A stretch of 14,415 bases of DNA from JAZDFH01 sp043808035. Its GTDB lineage: Bacteria > Patescibacteriota > Minisyncoccia > UBA6257 > Colwellbacteraceae. A model generated the notes under the pieces. It was given only the letters and a program-made list of their open reading frames with translations, searched no databases and was not told the DNA's origin. Position numbers and translations under genes: made by a program. The stretch is from positions 1-14,415 of the forward strand of contig JAZDFH010000024.1 in NCBI GenBank assembly GCA_043808035.1, written 5' to 3'. The first letter of the stretch is position 1; each line of letters starts with the position of its first letter. Below, in pieces: positions 6,240-13,467 of the stretch.

Positions 6240-6855
6240 AGGAGATGTTTTTATTTTAAGTAATGGCAAGGGAGACGATGCGCGCGTTCGTCTTGTTACT
6301 CTCAAAAAAGAATATGGAGAGGTTGTTATTGAAGAAGTTTCTCAAAATACTAAAGATCCGGGGAAGCATGTTTTTTTATATTGTTCACTTTTAAAACGTG
6401 AAAATTTTGAGTTGATGGTACAAAAAACAACTGAAAGTGGTGTATATACCATCATTCCTATTATCAGTGAGCGTACAGTTAAACAGAGGATTCGTTATGA
6501 CCGAGTTGAGAGGATTGCTAAGGAAGCGGCAGAACAGTGTGGACGTAGTGTCGTACCTGTCATCACCGAGACAATTGAATTCGAAACCGCTTTGCAGGCT
6601 CTTTCTCGCTATGACGATGCTATTTTATTTGATGCAACCGCAGATGATGTATGTTTCAAAGAACATAAAATAAAAAGAATCGCTATATTTATTGGCCCCG
6701 AGGGAGGGTGGGATGAGGAAGAAGTTTGTCAGGCACGAGAAGCAGGATGTCGTATCGTAACGTTGGGTATGCGGACCCTTCGGGCGGAGACAGCTGCTAT
6801 TGTTGCTACATTCTTGGTTGCAGCGGATGAAAGTGTTGGTTTGTTTAGAACGTAA
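6226..6855 (+). CDS. rsmE: 16S rRNA m3U1498 methyltransferase RsmE (main body, frame shifted from its N-terminus)
   Basis: RsmE methylates N3 of U1498 in 16S rRNA, using SAM, on the assembled 30S subunit. The 209 codons from TTG 6226 cover the rest of the PUA-like domain (LRLNKGDVFILSNGKGDD) and the SPOUT methyltransferase domain with its knot. Family motifs: LLKRENFELMVQKTTESGV, IAKEAAEQCGR, IGPEGGWDEEE, and LGMRTLRAETAAI near the C-terminus, which forms the SAM-binding knot. The natural start is the ATG at 6129 in another frame; TTG 6226 is only the first possible start in this frame. Joined, the product would be about 240 aa, the usual length. xseA begins 25 nt downstream. If the shift is real and not suppressed, this open frame would give an N-terminally truncated protein, likely weak in rRNA binding. 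Confidence 0.85.
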   Translation: MRLNKGDVFILSNGKGDDARVRLVTLKKEYGEVVIEEVSQNTKDPGKHVFLYCSLLKRENFELMVQKTTESGVYTIIPIISERTVKQRIRYDRVERIAKEAAEQCGRSVVPVITETIEFETALQALSRYDDAILFDATADDVCFKEHKIKRIAIFIGPEGGWDEEEVCQAREAGCRIVTLGMRTLRAETAAIVATFLVAADESVGLFRT

Positions 6856-6880
6856 TAGTAATGCATAATAAAAGACACAC

Positions 6881-8395
6881 ATGGATCAGCATCAACAAGA
6901 GATAAGTCAAAAGTTAATGGTATGGCGAGCCGAAATGGCACGCAAAAATGGTATTGAGGTTTTTAAAATTTTGCAAAATGCAACTATTGATGCGCTTGTT
7001 CATGTATTGCCTCGCACACGTGAAGAACTTGCGGAGATAAAAGGTATTGGTCCGAAAAAATTGCACGATTTTGGTGATGTCATATTAGCAATCATTCACG
7101 GTACTGCAGGCGACAACAATCTTGATGATGAAGGACAGGATAACCAAGAGTTTTCGGTAAGCGCATTTCTAGACAGATTGACGCATGCGGTTTGTGAATC
7201 CTCGAAAAATGTTGCGGCGGTACGGGGTGAAATAAGCGAGATCAGTATACGCCAACAGGGTGTTTTTATGACGTTGAAGGATGCAGATGGTTCAAGTATA
7301 TTGCATTGTTATATAAGTCCATGGGTATATGGAGAGCTTAATTTTTCTCTCCAGGAAGGAATGGAAATAAAGATTTCAGGTTCAGCAAGTATTTATAAAC
7401 CATATGGGAGATTGAGTTTTGTTGTACGTCATGTTGAGTTAACCGGTGAGGGGGCTTTAAGAAAAGCTTATGAGTTGTTGAAAGATAAGCTTGAGAAAGA
7501 GGGCATTTTTGAACGGAAACGAGTGTTGCCGGAATATATACAAAATATAGGTATTATTACTTCTCGAAGTGGTGCCGTGATTGATGATTTTAGAACGAAT
7601 CTTGATAAGATGAATCTCACTCTGTCTTTGTATAGTGTAAATGTTGAAGGCATGTATGCAGCTTCAGATATTGTAAAAGCGATAGCATGGTTTAATCGGA
7701 ATATGTCGCAGTTGGATATATTGGTGATTATTCGGGGAGGTGGAAGCTTAGAAAGTATGCAAGCGTTTAATACAGAAAAGGTTGCACGAGCAATTTTTGC
7801 ATCAAAAATTCCTACTATTTGTGGTATTGGTCACGATAAGGATATCCCTATTGCGAGTTTGGTAGGAGACAAGGAAACATCAACGCCGTCAATTGCAGCT
7901 ATGATCATCAATAAATCGTGGGATGGTATTCGAACAAAACTTCCGATTTTTGAACATCGTCTTCTTACTGCGTATGAAGATGTCCTTTCAGAGAAAAATG
8001 CTCTTCTTTCTGAGCGTATGGAAACATTGATGGGGTATTTTCGATCAATTTTTGTGAAGTTTCGTTCTTTAGATAACCAATTTCACGGGTATGTGACACG
8101 TTCTTTAATGGCATGTCGGACGTTTTCTACACAAGTTTTTGTAATAGAAAAAAATATGTTCCGTCTGTTCAACCAAATGCTTCTACGGGTTGACCGGAAT
8201 ATTATTTCGTATGCGACGTACCTTGATAGTGTTAATCCTGAAAGGAATTTAAAATTAGGATATAGTATAATACGGACAAGAAAAGGAGAAATTGTACGTA
8301 GTATTGGAGATGTAATAGTGGGAGATTGCATAACGACACAACTATTTGATGGATCAATTACCGCAAAGGTTGAAGAAAAAAAACAAAATATATAA
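6881..8395 (+). CDS. xseA: Exodeoxyribonuclease VII large subunit XseA with N-terminal HRDC domain
   Basis: Catalytic subunit of ExoVII, which degrades single-stranded DNA from both ends and acts in repair. Domain order: HRDC-like domain at about 8-73 (VWRAEMARKNGI, TREELAEIKGIGPKKLHDFG, VILAII), OB-fold at about 91-188 (VRGEISEISIRQQGVFMTLKD), catalytic core with ITSRSGAVIDD (226-236, Asp236), RGGGS (285-289, Arg285) and GIGHDKD (315-321, His318 and Asp321), a long helical region, and the usual C-terminus (NLKLGYSIIRTRKGEIV...GDCITTQLFDGSITAKV). The four residues matching the essential Asp, Arg, His and Asp of E. coli XseA are all present. At 504 aa it exceeds the typical 400-450 by roughly the size of the added HRDC, a DNA-binding module better known from RecQ, UvrD and RNase D. 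xseB follows after 13 nt. Confidence 0.95.
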   Translation: MDQHQQEISQKLMVWRAEMARKNGIEVFKILQNATIDALVHVLPRTREELAEIKGIGPKKLHDFGDVILAIIHGTAGDNNLDDEGQDNQEFSVSAFLDRLTHAVCESSKNVAAVRGEISEISIRQQGVFMTLKDADGSSILHCYISPWVYGELNFSLQEGMEIKISGSASIYKPYGRLSFVVRHVELTGEGALRKAYELLKDKLEKEGIFERKRVLPEYIQNIGIITSRSGAVIDDFRTNLDKMNLTLSLYSVNVEGMYAASDIVKAIAWFNRNMSQLDILVIIRGGGSLESMQAFNTEKVARAIFASKIPTICGIGHDKDIPIASLVGDKETSTPSIAAMIINKSWDGIRTKLPIFEHRLLTAYEDVLSEKNALLSERMETLMGYFRSIFVKFRSLDNQFHGYVTRSLMACRTFSTQVFVIEKNMFRLFNQMLLRVDRNIISYATYLDSVNPERNLKLGYSIIRTRKGEIVRSIGDVIVGDCITTQLFDGSITAKVEEKKQNI

Positions 8396-8408
8396 CAATA
8401 TATAAAAT

Positions 8409-8636
8409 ATGGAAGAAGAGAAAAAAAGTATTACGGAATCACTTTCGCGGTTAGAAAGTATGATTGCCTGGTTTGAAGTACAAAAGGAAGTCGATGTGGA
8501 AGCCGGATTGGAAAAAGTTAAAGAAGGTGCGGCGCTTATCAAAGAACTTAAACAACGATTGAAAAGAGTTGAAAATGAATTTCAAGAAATAAAGAAAGAA
8601 GTAGAGAATGAGGAAGAAAGAACAATCATTGAATAA
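8409..8636 (+). CDS. xseB: Exodeoxyribonuclease VII small subunit XseB
   Basis: A 75-aa helical protein matching XseB, the small subunit that binds in several copies to the XseA coiled-coil region. It shows the family layout: SITESLSRLESMIAWFE (the family's L-x-x-L-E-x-I-V-x-x-L-E), a short turn with VDVEAGLEKVKEGAALIKELKQRL (family pattern S-L-E-E-S-L-x-L-Y-E-E-G), then a charged tail (EFQEIKKEVENEEE). It lies 13 nt behind xseA, the normal partner order. The start at 8409 has no SD. The last 29 nt overlap the start of the following membrane-protein gene in another frame, implying coupled translation. Confidence 0.9.
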   Translation: MEEEKKSITESLSRLESMIAWFEVQKEVDVEAGLEKVKEGAALIKELKQRLKRVENEFQEIKKEVENEEERTIIE

Positions 8637-9366
8637 AATACAAACATGGCTGCCAATTATTGCCGCTGTGGCTGCTGTCGCTTTTTTTTTCGGTGCAACG
8701 TATTATGTTGTGGTTGCAGAAAAAGAGGTAGTGAGGACTATTCAGAATATCGCAATCGAAACGCCTGAGGTTTTTATTGTGCCGAAAATGTATTCTTCTA
8801 ATGCAACGTTGTATCAACGTCAGTTCACAGAGCATTCCAGTTTATCATACTATAATGTTTTGTTTCGTGTGCCGTGGACTGGAGTACCTGAAGAGGAGAT
8901 AGGTCCGCGTGGTGTAACATTGAAATTTGCAGATGATAAGGCTGTTTTGTTTACCAAAGGAAGTTTTGATGCAAGGAAATTGATATATGAGGTCTTTGGG
9001 GACAAAGCAGGAGAAGCGGTAGTTGAAAAAATGATAGGGGTTTATGGTAGCCAATTTATAAATGATCCTTATATCTTTTATCGGGAGATATTGAACAGTA
9101 CACCTGATAATATTACTTTTCTTACCATTCAGAAAAAGGCTGAGATGGAGATGTTTCTTTTAATGTTAAAGCAGCAGCTTGTTTCTCTTGGAAAGGATAC
9201 TATTTATGAATTTGAAACCTATTATGCCCGAGGATTCCAGTTCGGGACAGAAAACGATTTATTTGTTATTGTTGATTTTTTTAATCGTGAAAATCAATTA
9301 TATTCATTCTTAATAAGAAAAGGAACGCAGGAGGATATTGACTTTATCATATCTTCAATTCGTTAG
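8608..9366 (+). CDS. Single-pass membrane-anchored protein, unknown function
   Basis: I do not recognise this 252-aa protein. A basic N-terminus (MRKKEQSLNK) is followed by one hydrophobic helix at about 14-36 (LPIIAAVAAVAFFFGATYYVVVA), which by the positive-inside rule should place the remaining ~215 residues outside the cell membrane. The soluble part is mixed alpha/beta in appearance, with no cysteines and no obvious catalytic motif; its middle (about 115-160) contains GDKAGEAVVEKMIGVYGSQF and a helical stretch with KAEMEMFLLMLKQQL. The start at 8608 lies inside the end of xseB and no later in-frame Met would keep the anchor. The next gene follows within 26 nt. Its position links it to the ExoVII genes by transcription only. 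Confidence 0.75.
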   Translation: MRKKEQSLNKIQTWLPIIAAVAAVAFFFGATYYVVVAEKEVVRTIQNIAIETPEVFIVPKMYSSNATLYQRQFTEHSSLSYYNVLFRVPWTGVPEEEIGPRGVTLKFADDKAVLFTKGSFDARKLIYEVFGDKAGEAVVEKMIGVYGSQFINDPYIFYREILNSTPDNITFLTIQKKAEMEMFLLMLKQQLVSLGKDTIYEFETYYARGFQFGTENDLFVIVDFFNRENQLYSFLIRKGTQEDIDFIISSIR

Positions 9367-9392
9367 GCGTTATATTGTACAATGTATGCAGT

Positions 9393-10307
9393 ATGGGTAA
9401 GGAGGGGACAATTGAAATTTTTTTTCACGATGATGCACGGGGGAAAGAGGTGTTATACGAGATCAGGAATTGTTTGATTGATGCTGGTTTTAAGGTGGGT
9501 GTTGTAAGAAGTGTTAATGGGAAGAATGTTTCAATTACTGAGGAAGGAGTAGTGGTTCAAGAGAAATTTTTTGAGCCTGTTGCAGTCAGGATATGTATTC
9601 CGTTTGCCTTTGTGGTGGAAGAAGGTTTTGATTCTTTTTTGAAGAAAAGTAAGGCAGGAAGCAAATTTGGAACGATGCTTGGTGATTTGGTCTTACTGAA
9701 TACTCATCGAGAAGGAGAGACGGCAGAAGTAGTTGTAGGAGTGACAGTCCAATTTTATGATTGTTCTATTTCAGGACGAGTGAGATGGTGGCAATTTATT
9801 TTTCATATTTTGTCACAAGAGGATATTAATATTGCCATTCAACAAACTTTTTATGCTCTTTCGGCTGTTAAAGAATCGTTTGATAAGATATATATCGATA
9901 CTATCAAACGTATAGTATTTTCTTTCGATGACACAAAAAAAAGGTGGCGTGTCTCGTATATCGGGAAGAGTAAGGACGTATATACAGGAGATGTATCTCC
10001 TGCGAAAAATGAAAAGAAATACAAGAATGGCAATGGACAAAAGATAGGAGAGGAGCACATACTTGATATTCCGACTCAACGAACGGAGCCACGTTTTTCT
10101 TGGAAGGAATTATTTTTGGTGATTTTTCCTCCAAAAATGTTTTTTGGTATTATAAACCCCTTTCGTGATATAAAAATGGTTATCAAATTTTTTTACAAGG
10201 GTATTTCTGAAAGACATATTGGTACTGGAGTATTTGTATTATTTGTAATTTGTATGAAATGGGGTATGGTCGCAACGATTTTTTGTCTCATGCGTTTGAT
10301 TTTATAA
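9393..10307 (+). CDS. Tail-anchored protein with cytoplasmic domain, unknown function
   Basis: I do not recognise this 304-aa protein. It begins MGKEGTIEIFFHDD, then a mixed alpha/beta region (EVLYEIRNCLIDAGFKVGVV, ITEEGVVVQEKFFEPVAVRI), a segment with RVRWWQFIFHIL, a charged low-complexity linker near 205-220 (KNEKKYKNGNGQK), a hydrophobic patch LFLVIFPPKMFFGIINPF, and a C-terminal hydrophobic helix (GVFVLFVICMKWGMVATIFCLMRL) that ends at the stop. This suggests a soluble cytoplasmic domain held by its C-terminus. An in-frame TTG at 9375 would add six residues; the ATG is preferred. TACAAT (9378-9383) lies 9 nt before the ATG and could be a -10 for a separate short-leader transcript. tgt follows after 31 nt. 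Confidence 0.7.
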   Translation: MGKEGTIEIFFHDDARGKEVLYEIRNCLIDAGFKVGVVRSVNGKNVSITEEGVVVQEKFFEPVAVRICIPFAFVVEEGFDSFLKKSKAGSKFGTMLGDLVLLNTHREGETAEVVVGVTVQFYDCSISGRVRWWQFIFHILSQEDINIAIQQTFYALSAVKESFDKIYIDTIKRIVFSFDDTKKRWRVSYIGKSKDVYTGDVSPAKNEKKYKNGNGQKIGEEHILDIPTQRTEPRFSWKELFLVIFPPKMFFGIINPFRDIKMVIKFFYKGISERHIGTGVFVLFVICMKWGMVATIFCLMRLIL

Positions 10308-10338
10308 GCAATGTATAGTAATCAATTATGTTATAGCA

Positions 10339-11475
10339 ATGATTTCATTTCATCTTATTAAGCAATCGAATAAAAGTAGGGCACGATTGGGTATTCTAAA
10401 AACTCCTCACGGAGAAATTTTGACACCGGCGATAGTTCCGGTTGCTACACAAGCGACAATAAAAACACTCTCAAGTGACGAAGTGATCAAGACAAAAAGT
10501 CAGCTTGTTATTTGTAATACCTATCATTTACATCTTCGACCGGGAGAAACGGTAGTTAAGAAGGCGGGGGGTCTTCATTCTTTTATGAATTGGCAGAAAC
10601 CAGTCATGACAGATTCTGGCGGATACCAAGTATTTAGTTTGGGATTTGGAACGGATTATGGAGTTGGGAAAATTTTAAAAAAACAGCAAGGGATTCTCGT
10701 AAAGGCGGGGGCACAACCGCAGAAAGTGAAGCTGACAGAGGATGGTGTATATTTTCGTTCTCACATCGATGGGAGCAAACTTTTTATTGGTCCAAAAGAA
10801 TCTATTTGTATCCAGGAAAAGTTGGGAGCGGATATTATATTTGCTTTTGATGAATGTACTCCGACTATGGCGGATTATGAATATACCAAAATTTCTTTGG
10901 ATAGAACGCATCGTTGGGCAAAACGGTGTCTCAGAGAAAAGCGTTCAGATCAAGCTTTGTACGGTATTGTGCAAGGAGGGAAGTATAAAGATTTACGTAT
11001 AGAAAGTGCTCGTTATTTATCTACATTACCTTTTGACGGTTTTGGTATCGGCGGAGAGTTTGGGTACAATAAGCGATCTATGAATAATATGTTGCGATGG
11101 GTGGTGTGTAATCTACCTTCAGGAAAGCCTCGTCATCTTTTGGGGATTGGTCATCCTGAAGATATTCCTAACATTATTCGCCAAGGGATAGATACATTTG
11201 ATTGTATTGTCCCGACTCACTATGGACGGCATGGTGTTGCCTTTACGTCTCGGGGGAGATTGGATGTCAGGAAAAGCAAATATCTTAAAGATATGGCACC
11301 ACTTGATAGAAAGTGTATGTGTGAAGTCTGTGGGACATATAGCCGTTCATATATCGCGCATCTATTTCGAGCAAAAGAAATTACCGGTTTGAAATTGGTG
11401 AGTTTTCATAATCTATTTTTTTTTAATACTTTTGTTGAGCGAATTCGTGAAAAAATTAAGAATGATGAGATATGA
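10339..11475 (+). CDS. tgt: tRNA-guanine transglycosylase Tgt
   Basis: Exchanges guanine 34 for preQ1 in tRNAs with GUN anticodons (Tyr, His, Asn, Asp), the committed step of queuosine insertion; cytosolic, TIM-barrel. Visible: NTYHLHLRPG (60-69), TDSGGYQVFS (91-100, Asp92 as general acid/base), FDECTP (Asp171), GIVQGG (209-214), FDGFGIGGE (232-240), nucleophile Asp288 in FDCIVPT, and the zinc site C326-x-C328-x2-C331 with His357 (SFHNL). The 378-aa length is normal. One departure is PTHYGRHG where most relatives have PTRxxRxG; Arg to His at this point is unusual but not a catalytic residue. The stop overlaps the queA start by 4 nt. A TATAGT (10314-10319) could give an internal promoter about 13 nt from the ATG. 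Confidence 0.96.
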   Translation: MISFHLIKQSNKSRARLGILKTPHGEILTPAIVPVATQATIKTLSSDEVIKTKSQLVICNTYHLHLRPGETVVKKAGGLHSFMNWQKPVMTDSGGYQVFSLGFGTDYGVGKILKKQQGILVKAGAQPQKVKLTEDGVYFRSHIDGSKLFIGPKESICIQEKLGADIIFAFDECTPTMADYEYTKISLDRTHRWAKRCLREKRSDQALYGIVQGGKYKDLRIESARYLSTLPFDGFGIGGEFGYNKRSMNNMLRWVVCNLPSGKPRHLLGIGHPEDIPNIIRQGIDTFDCIVPTHYGRHGVAFTSRGRLDVRKSKYLKDMAPLDRKCMCEVCGTYSRSYIAHLFRAKEITGLKLVSFHNLFFFNTFVERIREKIKNDEI

Positions 11476-12512
11476 ACGAATCGTTTGAGGATATAGTTTC
11501 ACAGTATGATTATGATCTACTGGATTCCTACATTGCTCAAGCTCCGTCATCTCCACGTGACAGCGCAAGAGTGCTTGTTTATAATCGGCAGACGAAACAA
11601 ACGACTATAGACACATTTTCCCAATTGGTTCGCTACTTACCGGAACGGGCAGTTCTTGTTTTTAATGAAACAAAGGTACTCCCTGCTCGGTTGTACGTAC
11701 AGAAAGAAACGGGTGGAGTGGTGGAGTTATTATATATAAAAACAATTGAACCGTATATTTTGGTACTTACTAATAAAAATTTATTTGTTGGGCAAGTATT
11801 ATATATAGAGGGTATAGCGACATTTACTGTCATTCAAAAATTAGAGAAAGGGTATCTTCTTTCTTCATCATTTTCATTAAAGAAATTATTACGATATCTT
11901 GAGCTGTATGGGGAAACTCCCATCCCACCTTATATTAAAAATACGCCCCTTTCAGAATCAGATCTTAAACAACACTATCAGACAGTATTCGCGAAAGAGT
12001 ATGGCTCAGCGGCAGCGCCTACGGCTTCACTACATTTTACAGAAAAGTTATTAAAGAAGATCAAAGATAGCGGAAGAGATGTTCGTTTCGTAACATTACA
12101 TGTCGGTTTAGGGACATTTGCTCCTCTTACGGAAGAACAATGCCAAAAAGAGCGTTTACATAGTGAATGCTATGTTATTTCATCAGATACGGCAGCATTT
12201 CTAAATACAGCTAAGAAAGAAGGACGTCCGATCATTGCAGTTGGGACTACTGTTGTTCGGACACTTGAGTCGGCTGCCGATATAAAAGGAGTATTGATGT
12301 CTCTTACGGGAGAGACAACATTATTTATTAAAAGTGGTTACGTATTCCGTTATGTTGATGGGATGATAACTAATTTTCATGTACCGCGTTCGAGCTTGTT
12401 GATGCTTGTAGCTGCTTTTATTGGAAGAGAGAAGCTTCTTACTCTCTATGAATATGCGAAGAAGAATAATTTTCGATTTTTTTCATTCGGGGATGGGATG
12501 TTTCTGTATTGA
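11472..12512 (+). CDS. queA: S-adenosylmethionine:tRNA ribosyltransferase-isomerase QueA
   Basis: Transfers the ribosyl group of SAM to preQ1 in tRNA, making epoxyqueuosine, the step directly after Tgt. Family motifs run the full 346 aa: YDYDLLDSYIAQAPSSPRDSAR near the start, VLVFNETKVLPARL (61-74), ETGGVVELL, GETPIPPYI, YQTVFAKEYGSAAAPTASLHFT (about 168-190), VTLHVGLGTFAPL, VGTTVVRTLES, TNFHVPRSSLLMLVAAF and the closing FRFFSFGDGM. Nothing is missing. The start ATG overlaps the tgt TGA as ATGA, so translation is coupled and the pair is stoichiometric. Genes for preQ1 synthesis (queC-F) and for the last reduction (queG or queH) are not in the window, so the precursor may be made elsewhere in the genome or salvaged. 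Confidence 0.97.
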   Translation: MNESFEDIVSQYDYDLLDSYIAQAPSSPRDSARVLVYNRQTKQTTIDTFSQLVRYLPERAVLVFNETKVLPARLYVQKETGGVVELLYIKTIEPYILVLTNKNLFVGQVLYIEGIATFTVIQKLEKGYLLSSSFSLKKLLRYLELYGETPIPPYIKNTPLSESDLKQHYQTVFAKEYGSAAAPTASLHFTEKLLKKIKDSGRDVRFVTLHVGLGTFAPLTEEQCQKERLHSECYVISSDTAAFLNTAKKEGRPIIAVGTTVVRTLESAADIKGVLMSLTGETTLFIKSGYVFRYVDGMITNFHVPRSSLLMLVAAFIGREKLLTLYEYAKKNNFRFFSFGDGMFLY

Positions 12513-12570
12513 AACGTATACATATGATGATAAAAAATAAAGAGACCTTTGCCTCCTGTATTTTTGTCGT

Positions 12571-12576
12571 TATAAT
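12571..12576 (+). promoter_or_regulatory. Promoter -10 upstream of the 67-aa gene
   Basis: A perfect TATAAT with a weak -35-like TTTGCC (12548-12553) at 17-bp spacing. It would give a leader of about 45 nt to the ATG at 12628, with no SD in it. The 115-nt gap after queA shows no convincing terminator, so read-through from queA is possible. Confidence 0.5.
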
Positions 12577-12627
12577 ATATGGCAGTCGAATAGAAAGATA
12601 ATAAGCGAAAAATAACAATTTTTATTT

Positions 12628-12831
12628 ATGGGTATTTTAAATCAATTTAAAGGAGCAGCGGATATGATGAAGAATATGGATCCGCAACAGATGCGTGAAA
12701 TGATGGCACAGGCGAAAGAGGCCCAAAAAATGCTTGATGCGCAAATAAAAAAGGCAGTTGAAGAAGAAATAAAGAAAAGAGGCTTAGTAAGCCGAGAAGA
12801 GGTTGCAGAGATGATACGTGAGAGTAAGTAA
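12628..12831 (+). CDS. Small helical protein, unknown function
   Basis: A 67-aa charged protein that I cannot assign. It is almost entirely helix-forming, with a Met- and Gln-rich first half (MMKNMDPQQMREMMAQAKEAQKML) and a Lys/Glu-rich second half ending in GLVSREEVAEMIRESK. The helix with MDPQQMREMM resembles chaperone- or SRP-type Met-rich helices only in composition. There is no membrane segment or signal peptide. It has no SD and lies 5 nt upstream of the tRNA-binding protein gene, so the two form a small operon; a role near tRNA or translation is a guess from context. Confidence 0.7.
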   Translation: MGILNQFKGAADMMKNMDPQQMREMMAQAKEAQKMLDAQIKKAVEEEIKKRGLVSREEVAEMIRESK

Positions 12832-12836
12832 AAAAT

Positions 12837-13193
12837 ATGATTACTTATGAGGATTTTAGTAAAATTTCGTTGAAAGCAGGGAAAATAATCGAGGCGGAGA
12901 CTGTTGATAAATCCGATAAATTAATACGTTTATTGGTTGATATTGGCGAGATAGAGGTAGATGGTGATGAAGGACAGGTGCGTCCGAAAGTGCGACAGAT
13001 TTTAGCAGGCATCAGGAGACGATATTCTCCTGAAGAGTTGATAGGGACATATATTGTTGTTGTAGAAAATTTGCAGCCGAGGGAATTATTAGGTATGGAG
13101 AGTAATGGTATGCTTTTGGCAGCGGATGGCCCGGATGGACCTGTGCTTATTTGTCCTATTGGTGAAGTTGCTTCTGGAGCAAGTATTCGGTAA
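12837..13193 (+). CDS. Stand-alone tRNA-binding OB-fold protein (MetRS-beta / Trbp111 / EMAP-II type)
   Basis: 118 aa covering one tRNA-binding domain of the family found as the C-terminal part of MetG, as Trbp111 and in CsaA. Conserved features: ITYEDFSKISLKAGKIIEAE (2-21), DKLIRLLVDIGE (27-38), VRQILAGIRRRYSPEELIG (52-70), VENLQPRELLGMESNGMLLAA (76-96) and a final proline/glycine-rich strand (LICPIGEVASGASI). Family members bind the tRNA elbow or act as a dimeric tRNA chaperone or synthetase cofactor. Whether it partners a methionyl-tRNA synthetase cannot be told here, as metG is not in the window. The insertion EIEVDGDEGQVRP (38-50) sits where many relatives have a short turn. Start at 13 nt after the AAG sense end of the previous gene; no SD. 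Confidence 0.88.
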   Translation: MITYEDFSKISLKAGKIIEAETVDKSDKLIRLLVDIGEIEVDGDEGQVRPKVRQILAGIRRRYSPEELIGTYIVVVENLQPRELLGMESNGMLLAADGPDGPVLICPIGEVASGASIR

Positions 13194-13211
13194 TAAAAAC
13201 AATTGATTGAT

Positions 13212-13273
13212 ACATATTGTATGTGATGAAGAGTGTTTTTTAAATGAATCATTTTTAATGTGTCGGTTCATTT
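13212..13273. repeat. Two inverted repeats upstream of the structured-leader promoter
   Basis: ACATA-TTG-TATGT (13212-13224) is a perfect small palindrome. AAATGAATC (13242-13250) pairs with GGTTCATTT (13265-13273), 9 bp with one G-T, around a 14-nt loop; its right arm abuts the TGG of the promoter. No T-run follows either stem, so a terminator is unlikely. An operator for the downstream promoter is possible. Confidence 0.35.
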
Positions 13274-13281
13274 GGTATACT
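13273..13281 (+). promoter_or_regulatory. Promoter (extended -10) for the structured leader and cyclophilin-like gene
   Basis: TGG then TATACT (13276-13281), the same nine bases as the glmS promoter. The predicted start near 13288 leaves a leader of about 180 nt before the gene at 13468, long for this window. Confidence 0.6.
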
Positions 13282-13287
13282 TGACCA

Positions 13288-13467
13288 TACACGATAGGTA
13301 TCCTTGCTGGAAGCCGAGAGCGGGTATTAACGATTTTAGTGGAGGGGCTGCGGTTACCCAAAGGAGGACATCGCTATTGATCCATTACACTCTTGATGTT
13401 GTCGGAATATTTTGGCGGCATGAAATAGAAAAGGTAGTGTTGACTCGAATGTACAGACAAAATTATT
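13288..13467 (+). ncRNA. Candidate structured 5' leader or small RNA, class unknown
   Basis: The first ~90 nt after the promoter are clearly richer in G and C than the neighbouring DNA and contain nested pairings: CGATAG (13292-13297) with CTATTG (13374-13379), TCCTT (13301-13305) with AAGGA (13361-13365), and GGGTA (13322-13326) with TACCC (13355-13359). AGCC (13312-13315) with GGCT (13346-13349) would cross the last one as a pseudoknot. The fold would hide an AGGAGG sequence and the TTG behind it. I compared it by eye with SRP RNA, tmRNA, RNase P, T-box and common riboswitch cores and found no match. The pairings are hand-drawn and unproven. Confidence 0.4.

Noticed and set aside
6225..6240. 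Programmed -1 frameshift at TTTAAAT in rsmE
   Set aside because: A -1 shift leads to the third frame, not the one encoding RsmE. The change needed is +1, and the conserved Leu-Arg codons lie upstream of this heptamer.
12845..13252. 135-aa antisense ORF over the tRNA-binding protein gene
   Set aside because: It is the shadow of a conserved OB-fold gene on the other strand. The Ser/Pro/Ile-rich translation matches no family.
13288..13467. SRP RNA, tmRNA, T-box or a known riboswitch in the structured leader
   Set aside because: The conserved cores (GGAAG apical loop context, tmRNA tRNA-like ends, T-box sequence, cobalamin, TPP or lysine boxes) are not present on reading.
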